DNA of 47,993 nucleotides from a virus, in the IMG/VR virus record IMGVR_UViG_3300021090_000034, positions 1 through 47,993 of that record; one strand, written 5' to 3'. The position numbers and the translations under genes are program-made. Under the pieces are notes generated by a model. That model was not told where the DNA came from, did no database searches, and was given only the letters and a program-made list of their open reading frames with translations. Positions 1 through 6,472 of the stretch are shown piece after piece. Position 1 is the first letter of the stretch; every line of letters begins with the position of its first letter.

Positions 1-2
1 CG

Positions 3-269
3 ACCGATGACATGGCCCTATCGCGCATCTATCGCAAGACTGGCCTACTTGAAGCCAAGCTTGTGCAGGACATACGTAATAAGAAGAAGCTCAAAGGAAC
101 TTACATGGAAGTGGAGTTCGATGCGGATGGCCGCCTGCGCTGCTCATGGAACACTCTTGGAACTTGGACGCGGCGCTTCTCTAGCGGTCAAACCATCTTC
201 GGCACGGGGATGAACCTACAGAATATTGATCCGCGCTTCAAGCGGTTCATCGTGGAGGAACAAAGATGA
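3..269 (+). CDS. DNA polymerase A, N-terminal half (3' end only, truncated by window edge)
   Basis: The last 88 codons of the uracil-glycosylase/exonuclease/polymerase protein that is complete at 45296-46954. The reading frame enters from the left edge. The protein sequence matches the C-terminus of the complete copy, with silent base changes only. It contains the TRRFSS and NLQNI segments that precede motif A in family A polymerases and ends at the same TGA, followed at once by an overlapping ATG. The stop is therefore present in both versions of the locus and is not a lone sequencing error. Confidence 0.9.
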   Translation, partial: TDDMALSRIYRKTGLLEAKLVQDIRNKKKLKGTYMEVEFDADGRLRCSWNTLGTWTRRFSSGQTIFGTGMNLQNIDPRFKRFIVEEQR

Positions 270-349
270 TGTTCACGTTGGGCTTTATCCTAGGCTTCAT
301 GCTCGGAGCCTTGGCATTAGCCTTCCTTATCGATAGGACAAATCAATGA
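266..349 (+). CDS. Micro membrane protein (27 aa)
   Basis: The start ATG overlaps the stop of the polymerase half (ATGA), which suggests translational coupling. The product is one hydrophobic helix (GFILGFMLGALALAFLI) with a short polar tail (DRTNQ). It lies directly upstream of another micro membrane protein and the endolysin, so a role in lysis (holin or pinholin helper) is possible but unproven. A near-identical copy is at 47037-47120. Confidence 0.6.
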   Translation: MMFTLGFILGFMLGALALAFLIDRTNQ

Positions 350-441
350 TGCTAGCTGAGTTAGCCCCCTTGGGCTATCTAATCGTGGGCGCGCTTGTGA
401 TGCTCGCCATTATGGTTATCTTCGCACTCTTGGGATTGTGA
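346..441 (+). CDS. Micro membrane protein (31 aa), holin candidate
   Basis: It overlaps the preceding stop (ATGA) and encodes 31 residues that are almost entirely one transmembrane segment. The endolysin ATG follows after one base. Adjacency to the endolysin makes it a candidate holin or lysis accessory (inference). The right-hand copy at 47117-47212 has conservative changes only, so the protein appears to be selected. Confidence 0.6.
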   Translation: MMLAELAPLGYLIVGALVMLAIMVIFALLGL

Positions 442-442
442 T

Positions 443-1171
443 ATGGCAGACCTCAAACTTTCGAAAGGCGAAGCTCTGGAGGTCCAACGCCGCCTAGAGC
501 AGCTCGGCATTTGGCAGACCAGCGCGAACGATTTCAAAGTTGCTGTGCGTGCTTTTCAGCGCGTCAACAATCTAAGGGTTGACGGCCTTGTCGGCCCAAA
601 GACCCGCACGAAACTCTGGCCGGCCAAGGTGCCTGAACGCGATCAAGATATTGTGCCCGGTTGGCTGCCACCTGAGCATCTTGGCAATAATTGGCCTGCG
701 CAGCGCGATTGCCCAAGCTTCTTTGGAGCCGTGGGCTCTAACCAGACAAAATGCATCCTGCCCTACGTGATGCGCATTGCCTGGAGCAAACAGCAAACTG
801 TGAAGCACTTCTCGTGCCATATGAAGGTGAAGGACTCAATTCAAAGCATCTTCGCCGAGATCATGAAAGCCTACGACACTAATTCGCGCAAGTATCTTGG
901 TCTCGACCTGTTCGGCGGTTGCCTAAACGTGCGCAAGATGACAGGCGGAAGCAATTGGTCCATGCATGCGTGGGGCATCGCAGTAGACATTGACCCAACA
1001 AGGAATGAGTTCACGTCGAGGCGTGAGCCCAGCCGGCCAGGACATCCACATGCCAAGATGGCTGATCCTGAGTACGACAAGTATTGGCAAATCGTAGAGA
1101 GCACAGGAGCTGTCAGCCTCGGCAGACATTCCAACATCGACTGGATGCACTGGCAGTTCGCTCGTCTTTAG
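443..1171 (+). CDS. Endolysin: peptidoglycan-binding domain plus M15-type peptidase
   Basis: 242 aa. Residues about 8-55 form a PG_binding_1-like domain (AVRAFQRVNNLRVDG, VGPKTRTKLW). The C-terminal half has the zinc-peptidase signature of VanY/M15 carboxypeptidases: S-x-H followed six residues later by D (HAWGIAVDID, around residue 175) and a final W-x-H (DWMHWQF). It should cut peptide cross-links in the cell wall at lysis. There is no signal peptide, so export would need a holin; the two micro membrane proteins upstream are candidates. Compared with the copy at 47217-47942, the catalytic half is nearly identical and the binding domain is clearly diverged. Confidence 0.88.
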   Translation: MADLKLSKGEALEVQRRLEQLGIWQTSANDFKVAVRAFQRVNNLRVDGLVGPKTRTKLWPAKVPERDQDIVPGWLPPEHLGNNWPAQRDCPSFFGAVGSNQTKCILPYVMRIAWSKQQTVKHFSCHMKVKDSIQSIFAEIMKAYDTNSRKYLGLDLFGGCLNVRKMTGGSNWSMHAWGIAVDIDPTRNEFTSRREPSRPGHPHAKMADPEYDKYWQIVESTGAVSLGRHSNIDWMHWQFARL

Positions 1172-1181
1172 AGGAAGCAAA

Positions 1182-1340
1182 ATGAACAGTCTTACACTAT
1201 GGGTATTAGCGGCTATGTTCGCCGTACTCGGCATCTTTGCATGGGCGCACTACTACTATCCGGGTGCGAAGGTTCCGCCTGTTGCGCCTGCCATTACGAA
1301 CCAGATAGCCCCGGCTACCCCGGTCGTTCCGGCTAAGTAG
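1182..1340 (+). CDS. One-TM protein with Pro/Ala-rich tail (52 aa)
   Basis: An AGAGGAAG ribosome-binding region precedes the ATG. The N-terminal hydrophobic segment (LWVLAAMFAVLGIFAWA) is followed by a proline/alanine-rich periplasmic-type tail. Position right after the endolysin fits a lysis accessory such as a spanin component, but there is no lipobox and no coiled coil, so function is not assigned. A second, truncated copy starts at 47953. Confidence 0.6.
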   Translation: MNSLTLWVLAAMFAVLGIFAWAHYYYPGAKVPPVAPAITNQIAPATPVVPAK

Positions 1341-2003
1341 GTGCTTGAGCGTCTTTGGACCTTCAATTCGGTGTGGCCCATCTGGGCCACCCCGGATGCT
1401 GAAGATCACATCATGTTCATAGCGCGGGTCAGCAACCCTGACAAGCAGGATAGCGGTGACGCGAAATTGCTGCGCTACATGATCAAGCACCAGCACTGGT
1501 CGCCCTTCGAGATGGCGAATTGGTGTGTCGCCATCGATACCACGAGAGATGTTGGAAGGCAAATCCTGCGCCATGACAACCACTTTCAGGAATTTAGCCA
1601 GCGATACGCTTCGTCTGAGAAGCTGGGCAAGCTTCAACGGCGCAATGCTAGGCTTAAGCATCCTACAAAGCGCCAGCTCTCAGTTGCTTGCACTGATGCA
1701 AAGATATCTGATGGATGGCTAGACAAGCAGCTTGCCGTGATCGCCGCCGTGAATGATGCCACAATCTTCGCGAACGAAAACGACATTGCGCCCGAGGTCG
1801 CGCGCGTCGTATTGCCCGAGGGCATGACGCCGACACGAATGTACGTCAACGGAACGATACGCAACTGGATTCATTATATCCAATCGCGCATGGCTGAAGA
1901 CACCCAACTTGAACATAGGCAGATAGCCAAAGCCATATTCCTGCTATTCGCACAAGCGTTTCCAATAGTAGCGGAGGCTGCGCTAGGCTACCACGAGGAC
2001 TGA
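1341..2003 (+). CDS. thyX: Flavin-dependent thymidylate synthase ThyX
   Basis: About 220 aa, a normal ThyX length. ThyX makes dTMP from dUMP with FAD and methylene-tetrahydrofolate. Family features include W-S-P-F-E near residue 54 and the region around the signature motif (RQILRH, then FQEFSQRYA). The usual RHR-x7-S signature is altered: the sequence reads R77-H78-D79 with six residues before S86, so the second Arg is Asp and one residue is missing. The GTG start follows the previous stop directly and lacks a clear Shine-Dalgarno; an ATG lies at 1413 but would remove conserved N-terminal sequence. A phage ThyX supplies dTMP for replication. Confidence 0.88.
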   Translation: MLERLWTFNSVWPIWATPDAEDHIMFIARVSNPDKQDSGDAKLLRYMIKHQHWSPFEMANWCVAIDTTRDVGRQILRHDNHFQEFSQRYASSEKLGKLQRRNARLKHPTKRQLSVACTDAKISDGWLDKQLAVIAAVNDATIFANENDIAPEVARVVLPEGMTPTRMYVNGTIRNWIHYIQSRMAEDTQLEHRQIAKAIFLLFAQAFPIVAEAALGYHED

Positions 2004-2005
2004 AG

Positions 2006-2380
2006 ATGCCTGTCGTTAGGAGAAATCTAAGCCAACTAGAAATTGTCGAAATTTCTAGGTTCATGGAAGAGCATGCCTTAACACCAGATAAGAAAGGATA
2101 CCGTGAGGGCTGGGATGATGAAGCTGTATCAAAGGCAATCAGCCCCAAGCTGAAAGAGCCCATCAACTTTCAGCACGTCTCCAGAATGCGCATCAGCGTG
2201 TATGGTTTCAACGTTGCTAGCCGCCACAAGAGCACATGGGATGCCGACGTATTGAAGGTGCTCGCTGAAGTGCCCATCATGAATGCCGCAGTAAACATGA
2301 ACGAGTCCATGGCGGCTTTCAGGATTGCCTATAACAATTGGGCGCGCGCCTTGAGGGCCGTCTGCACACCGAAGGAGTAG
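2006..2380 (+). CDS. Hypothetical protein (124 aa)
   Basis: Starts three bases after the thyX stop in an apparent operon. It is soluble, with a basic N-terminus (PVVRRNLSQLEIVEI) and predicted mixed helices. The HVSRMRISVYGF segment could belong to a helix-turn-helix, but I do not recognise the family. No membrane segment or metal-binding motif. Confidence 0.6.
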   Translation: MPVVRRNLSQLEIVEISRFMEEHALTPDKKGYREGWDDEAVSKAISPKLKEPINFQHVSRMRISVYGFNVASRHKSTWDADVLKVLAEVPIMNAAVNMNESMAAFRIAYNNWARALRAVCTPKE

Positions 2381-2382
2381 CC

Positions 2383-2577
2383 ATGCCTAATTACGGCAAG
2401 ACTGTGCCAAGATCGTTCTTGAACGAGAAGGGCGAACCTGTAGCTATCAAGGTTCAACTAGGCCCACACTCTGTGGGCATAACGATCCAGACTCCGCGCT
2501 CGTTTACCAATGCTATAGTTTCGCCTACGGAAGCCAAGCAACTCCTGCTTGCGCTCATGGAGGTGTTCGAGGAGTGA
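2383..2577 (+). CDS. Hypothetical protein (64 aa)
   Basis: ATG two bases after the preceding stop. Small, soluble, strand-rich protein ending in an amphipathic helix (PTEAKQLLLALMEVFEE). Its stop overlaps the GTG of the next gene (GTGA), indicating translational coupling. Family not recognised. Confidence 0.55.
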   Translation: MPNYGKTVPRSFLNEKGEPVAIKVQLGPHSVGITIQTPRSFTNAIVSPTEAKQLLLALMEVFEE

Positions 2578-2789
2578 GGCGCAAGCCCTACACAGCTATA
2601 GGCATCCGACGAAAGAAGTGCGTGCGCTGTGGCAGGCGTGCGCGCTTCCAATGGCAAATCTGCGCCGACAATAACATTTATCGCCCCCTGTGCGCCAAGT
2701 GCGACGTGGAGCTGAACGAAATGGTAATGCGCTGGGTATGGGGAGATACTCGTGAGGAAGACCTGCAACGTTACCGAGAGCGCGTATGA
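2574..2789 (+). CDS. Small zinc-ribbon protein (71 aa)
   Basis: GTG start overlapping the previous stop. A very basic N-terminus leads into two Cys pairs (CVRCGRR and CAKCD) about 28 residues apart, a C2-C2 zinc-ribbon arrangement typical of small phage nucleic-acid-binding or protein-binding proteins. The partner is unknown. Confidence 0.6.
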   Translation: MRRKPYTAIGIRRKKCVRCGRRARFQWQICADNNIYRPLCAKCDVELNEMVMRWVWGDTREEDLQRYRERV

Positions 2790-2901
2790 TTGGCGCGACA
2801 ATTTTGGCAAGTCGTGGAGCATGTGGCTCGACTACATGAGGGCGAAACACGAAGGCCGTATCTATGGCCCATTTCAAAAGGAGATGCTTAATGCTTCTTG
2901 A
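2752..2901 (+). CDS. Hypothetical small protein (49 aa)
   Basis: GTG start with a well placed Shine-Dalgarno (GGAG six bases upstream), overlapping the end of the zinc-ribbon gene by 38 bp in another frame. The product is aromatic-rich (WRDNFGKSWSMWLDYM). Its TGA stop supplies the first unit of the pentamer array that follows, so the array starts exactly at the end of this gene. Without homology evidence the call is moderate to low. Confidence 0.4.
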   Translation: MRKTCNVTESAYDWRDNFGKSWSMWLDYMRAKHEGRIYGPFQKEMLNAS

Positions 2902-2992
2902 AGCTTAGTAAAGTATAGCGCCGTGCAGTACAGGTAGTCGAGTAGCGTATAGCACAGGTTAGCATAGTCATGAGCAGTTTAGCGAAGTATAG
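2899..2992 (+). repeat. Pentamer-phased array A (19 units)
   Basis: The spacer can be parsed as consecutive 5-nt units (tgaag cttag taaag tatag ...) with one 4-nt slip at 2934-2937. All 19 units end in G and 16 end in AG. The units are otherwise degenerate, so this is a phase-locked array and not a simple tandem repeat. It begins at the stop of the upstream ORF and ends in tatag-gagtct, which contains the Shine-Dalgarno of the gene at 3002. The three consecutive units tttag-cgaag-tatag recur in array B. Not CRISPR: there are no constant long repeats. Confidence 0.8.
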
Positions 2993-3001
2993 GAGTCTGC
3001 T

Positions 3002-3550
3002 ATGAGATACATAAACCTAACTATTAAGGGCATAACTCCCTTAATGACCTTTCCCTTTACAGATGCAGACCTAGCAGCGGTCAGCAGTGGAATCAAACAA
3101 ACCAGTACCACAAAACAAAAGGACTCTATACAGGAGAGGGCAGCTAAAAAAGTATACTATACTCGCGATAATAAACCTTGCATACCTAAAGCCTTATTGG
3201 ACGCTACATTACGAGGTGCTGCCGTACTACTTAAAATAGCATCTCCGTATGCCTGCATAGATGTAGAAGATGCTGAGGCAGTTATTCAATCCGAACATCC
3301 TTTTGAGGTAGACGTTCGGAGCGCAGTGAATCCACACACTAAAGGTAGGATGGAGGTTGTAAGACCTATTTGGTATGACTGGACCCTCGACTTTAGTGTA
3401 GGCTATGAGGAGACCCTAATAAGTGAATCCATACTTAGAGATGTAGTGGATGCAGCCGGTATTAGGCAGGGTATAGGTTCTTATAGACCTGCTGCTAAGG
3501 GCAGTTATGGTAAGTTCAAAGTCATAGGATGGGAATCTAGGACACTTTAG
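3002..3550 (+). CDS. Conserved phage protein of unknown function; possible RAMP-like fold
   Basis: 182 aa, AT-rich codons (CTA, TTA, ATA, AGA) unlike the neighbours, so probably acquired. ATG six bases after AGGAG. The N-terminus (INLTIKGITPLM) looks like the first strand of a ferredoxin-like domain, and the C-terminus has a glycine-rich stretch (GIRQGIGSYRP, then GSYGKFKV) reminiscent of the G-rich loop of RAMP/Cas7-type RNA-binding proteins. I recall similar uncharacterised proteins in other phages with an ITPLL-type start and a GIG...RP...FG.F end. The RAMP comparison is inference from motifs. Both flanks are pentamer-phased arrays. Confidence 0.75.
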   Translation: MRYINLTIKGITPLMTFPFTDADLAAVSSGIKQTSTTKQKDSIQERAAKKVYYTRDNKPCIPKALLDATLRGAAVLLKIASPYACIDVEDAEAVIQSEHPFEVDVRSAVNPHTKGRMEVVRPIWYDWTLDFSVGYEETLISESILRDVVDAAGIRQGIGSYRPAAKGSYGKFKVIGWESRTL

Positions 3551-3685
3551 TATAGTTCCGTTCAGTAGCGCTCAGCCTAGCTCAGCCGCGTTTAGCGAAG
3601 TATAGACTAACTTAATACAGCCACGCTTAGCGCAGTCCAGTGCCGTAGGGTTCAGTAACGCTCAGTAGAGCAGAGTATAGTATAG
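3546..3685 (+). repeat. Pentamer-phased array B (28 units, no slip)
   Basis: 140 bp divide exactly into 28 pentamers (tttag tatag ttccg ttcag tagcg ctcag ...). By direct count, 27 start with a pyrimidine, 26 end in G, and the fourth base is A in 21 and C in 6. Consensus YNN(A/C)G. The first unit contains the TAG stop of the gene at 3002, and the last is followed by gagtct, providing the Shine-Dalgarno of the polymerase C-half. The array therefore fills the whole intergenic region. Array A has the same construction and the same 3' end (tataggagtct). Confidence 0.85.
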
Positions 3686-3696
3686 GAGTCTTGCCA

Positions 3697-4509
3697 GTGT
3701 TGTTAGAATTTGATTTAGCAGGAGCTGAATGGGTTATTGTAGCCTATGACTCAGGCGATGCTAACATGATAGCAGTGGTGGAGAGCGGAGAGTCGCCACA
3801 TGTCAACACCGGCGCGTTGATGACCAGCCTGCCAAAGGACATCATCGAGCTGGAACAGAAGTTCTTGCAGAGTGCCACTGATCCTGACACGATCTACGAG
3901 TTGCGCAAGGAGCATGTACCGGAGATATTCGACCTATTCGCGCGCTTTCTGCCTCGCAACATGACCGTGCGGCAGATGGGCAAGAAATCGAACCACGGCA
4001 TGAACTACAACGTGAAGTATCGCACCTTCGCCCTTGTGAACGAGATCAGCGAAACCGATGCGATCAAGATGATTGAGCTATACAACATGGTTGCCTACCC
4101 GACGTTGCCTCAGTGGCGCAAGGACTTGCAGAAGGAGTTTCGTGATAACAAACGCTTCATATACAACCTGCTCGGCAAGGGCGTCAGACTGCTCGACAAG
4201 CCAGGGACTGATTTGTGGAATGCTCTTGCAGCGTATAAACCCCAATCGACCGTGGCTGATATCATACGGCGCGCGCTCGTGGGTATCTATCGCGACGCTT
4301 CCGAACTTGCCGCGCCCATGCGACTGCTTGCCCCAGTGCATGATAGCATCCTGCTAGATTATCCTGCCGAGCCGAAGGAGCGCTTGCGCGATTTCATTGC
4401 GCTGATGAAGTCCTACATGACTGTGGAACTAGAAACGAAAGGTCGGAAGTTCACACTGAAAGTTGACGTTAAGGGCGGTCCCAATTGGGGCGCAATGAAA
4501 GGAATGTAA
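3697..4509 (+). CDS. DNA polymerase A, C-terminal half (palm and fingers)
   Basis: 270 aa carrying the three catalytic motifs of family A polymerases: motif A (EFDLAGAEW, D6 and E11), motif B with R92-x3-K96-x3-H100-x3-Y104, matching the spacing of E. coli R754/K758/F762/Y766, and motif C (V214-H215-D216). It begins where the N-half (45296-46954; end also at 3-269) stops, so the two together reconstitute one polymerase. GTG at 3697 is chosen because AGGAG lies eight bases upstream; TTG at 3691 would be too close. The first roughly 30 codons are AT-rich like the upstream cassette, then usage returns to the genome norm. Histidine at the F762-equivalent position is unusual. Confidence 0.9.
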   Translation: MLLEFDLAGAEWVIVAYDSGDANMIAVVESGESPHVNTGALMTSLPKDIIELEQKFLQSATDPDTIYELRKEHVPEIFDLFARFLPRNMTVRQMGKKSNHGMNYNVKYRTFALVNEISETDAIKMIELYNMVAYPTLPQWRKDLQKEFRDNKRFIYNLLGKGVRLLDKPGTDLWNALAAYKPQSTVADIIRRALVGIYRDASELAAPMRLLAPVHDSILLDYPAEPKERLRDFIALMKSYMTVELETKGRKFTLKVDVKGGPNWGAMKGM

Positions 4510-4967
4510 TGAGCATCTCGGTACTAATGGCTGTCGCCTTGTTCGGCACAGTCACCATAAAGGACGGCGACGACTACGATATCGAACGCTACCTCAAGCC
4601 GACAACAACAACCATTGTGATACTAAACGACAATGGAGGTGATATAGATCGCTTCAAGCGGAATGAAAAAATTCTGCGCGAGCGCAATATCAAGGTGCGC
4701 TTTGCCGGGCCTTGTATCTCAGCCTGCATGATGTACATGCGCCTGCCTGATGCGTGCGCTCTCCCGAACGCGGAATTCTGGGCGCACAAGCCTTCGATGA
4801 ATAAGAGTGATAAGCCTGCGGAGATGCGGAAGTATATCGCCGGCCTGATGGATCGGTACTTCATACCGAGCGTCGTGCGCTACATCAACGAGCGCGGCGG
4901 AATCTGGAAGATCGGCAATGACGACTACATAAAGATCAAGGCAATTAACCACGTTCGCGCGTGCTGA
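4509..4967 (+). CDS. ClpP-like / COG3904-type serine protease-fold protein
   Basis: 152 aa; ATG overlaps the polymerase stop (TAATG). The sequence ILNDNGGDIDRF followed by a helix and CISACMMYM resembles the ClpP/crotonase fold of the COG3904 periplasmic-protein family, where an SPGG-type loop precedes an SAC-type nucleophile elbow; FWAHKP could supply the histidine. A hydrophobic N-terminus (ISVLMAVALFG) might be a weak export signal. The peptidase role is inferred. The gene converges tail-to-tail with the virion operon, leaving one base between stop codons. Confidence 0.6.
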   Translation: MSISVLMAVALFGTVTIKDGDDYDIERYLKPTTTTIVILNDNGGDIDRFKRNEKILRERNIKVRFAGPCISACMMYMRLPDACALPNAEFWAHKPSMNKSDKPAEMRKYIAGLMDRYFIPSVVRYINERGGIWKIGNDDYIKIKAINHVRAC

Positions 4968-4968
4968 G

Positions 4969-6405
4969 CTACCAGCTACCGTTGCCCCAAGAGCCTATTC
5001 CGCCGCCAAAGCCTCCGCTGAACATAGGATATAGATAGTCCTTGTTCAGTGGAGGTGGCGCAGGTGGAGGATCGATCCGAACCGGACCGGATGACATCCT
5101 GTCAGATGGCGCGCCATAAAGATCGCCGAACGAACCGCCGAAGATGCGGTTCAATTCTTCGCGCGAGAACGAATTTTGCTGGGCATTACCTACGCCAGCT
5201 CCACCCATACCACTGCTAGGATCGCTGGAGGCGATCCCTTGCGGCCGAGACGAGGGCGCGGCGCTAGCAGCCGATTGCGACACAGGCGGATTCTCGCCGT
5301 ACACATTGCTGCCGCCCGGCGTTAGACCCTCAAGCTCTGGACGACGCTGTGGCATGGGAGGGGCTTGCGCCCCTACACCTACGCCTCCGCCTGGCGGTTG
5401 ATAAGGCGCGCCAGTTTGCGCATCGATCGGAGCGCCTCCGAACTGCACCCCGTTCGGCAAGGTCATGCCCATGGTGCCCTTCGGCTCTGCCGCAACAGGC
5501 TTGCCATTCGGCTGGACCTCCTGCGCCAGCGTCTTGTACGAGTGCAAGCCAATGTCTTGGCCAAAGCTCGTATCAGGAGCGTCCTGCGGAAGCCGATCCG
5601 TGATTTGCTTCGTCGAGGGCATATCAGCGGCCATGCGCTTGCTGGGCATATCTGGAACAGCATCTGGCGCGCGTAGCTTGGCGCGGCCTGTGCTCTCCTT
5701 CGGTCCCCAGTCACCGCCACGGCCTTCGCGATTGTAGCGCGCCGACCACATGCCGGTGAAGTCTCGGCTGGAGACATTCTCTACCGAACCAAACTGCTTC
5801 TTCATCTGCGCGGGCACATTGCCCCAAATGGCCCTTTTAGCCCAGCGCTCGCCCTTCTGACGGCCTTCGCCAGTAGCGTGCATATTTTGCCAGGCCGGCG
5901 CATCAGGATTGCGCAGATGGTTCACACCGCCCTGCTCACCCTGCTGATGCATCATGTACAGATCAGGCCCTGTCGGAGCGCGACCCATCTTCTTCTCGAA
6001 GGCCGCAGACTTATCCTTGATGACGTTCGCGAAGGCTCGCGTATTTGCTTCTGGGTTGTAGATGCTGCCTTTACCGCCCCCGCGTTTAAATTCAGCATTT
6101 GACAACTGGAATAAGCCCTTGTATGAGCCTGTCTTCGCGCCTGGATTGAACGAGCTTTCGATGCCTGCGAACCTGCGCATGACATCAAACGACACACCTG
6201 ACTCGCCAGCTACCCGGCGCATCATGTCGAAGAGAGATTGGTTGTTACTGCTCCTAGCCATGTGTCTATGTCTGCGTTCGTGTTTATGTTTGTGGTACTT
6301 ATGTCCGCTGTGATGCTTATGGTGCTTCCGCTGTCTGGCTTCCGCAGGTACTGCGGAGGCGCAGAGTACAACTAAGGCGCACAGCGCCCATAGAATCTTC
6401 CCCAT
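4969..6405 (-). CDS. SLT-type lytic transglycosylase, virion-associated
   Basis: 478 aa. The N-terminus looks like a signal peptide (ILWALCALVVLCASAVPAEA), followed by a striking His/Lys/Arg-rich tract at about residues 24-48. Then comes a goose-lysozyme/SLT-like domain with catalytic glutamate E83 (AGIESSFNP) and the GLFQLS motif near residue 97. The rest is Pro/Gly/Ser-rich and probably disordered. As last gene of the virion operon it is likely an ejected internal protein that opens peptidoglycan during DNA entry. An internal ATG at residue 49 would give a form without signal peptide and His tract; neither start has a clear Shine-Dalgarno. Confidence 0.75.
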   Translation of the reverse strand: MGKILWALCALVVLCASAVPAEARQRKHHKHHSGHKYHKHKHERRHRHMARSSNNQSLFDMMRRVAGESGVSFDVMRRFAGIESSFNPGAKTGSYKGLFQLSNAEFKRGGGKGSIYNPEANTRAFANVIKDKSAAFEKKMGRAPTGPDLYMMHQQGEQGGVNHLRNPDAPAWQNMHATGEGRQKGERWAKRAIWGNVPAQMKKQFGSVENVSSRDFTGMWSARYNREGRGGDWGPKESTGRAKLRAPDAVPDMPSKRMAADMPSTKQITDRLPQDAPDTSFGQDIGLHSYKTLAQEVQPNGKPVAAEPKGTMGMTLPNGVQFGGAPIDAQTGAPYQPPGGGVGVGAQAPPMPQRRPELEGLTPGGSNVYGENPPVSQSAASAAPSSRPQGIASSDPSSGMGGAGVGNAQQNSFSREELNRIFGGSFGDLYGAPSDRMSSGPVRIDPPPAPPPLNKDYLYPMFSGGFGGGIGSWGNGSW

Positions 6406-6472
6406 GTCATCTGGCTACCAGTGATTGCAACTGCCAGCATACTACCACACAGGGTTGCAAAAGTCAACTGGT

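Larger units (their letters stand above)
1..1222. repeat. Left copy of a diverged terminal direct repeat
   Basis: This segment is homologous to 46686-47993. Both run from the 3' end of the polymerase N-half through the lysis cluster to the start of a one-TM protein. The copies are not identical. The polymerase part differs only at a few synonymous positions, the endolysin N-terminal domain differs at many residues, and the right copy carries an extra 86 bp micro-ORF. Such divergence argues against a replicated terminal repeat and for two strain variants at the overlapping ends of a circular or permuted genome (inference). Confidence 0.9.

Noticed and set aside
2899-3685. CRISPR array or simple tandem repeat
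   Set aside because: No constant repeat of 20 bases or more and no spacer structure; only the position of A/C-G every five bases is constant.
270-3690. Intein or ordinary group I/II intron joining the polymerase halves
   Set aside because: The N-half ends in a stop with no intein splice residues, the interval contains several normal genes, and I saw no intron core elements. Trans-acting assembly of two chains is simpler.
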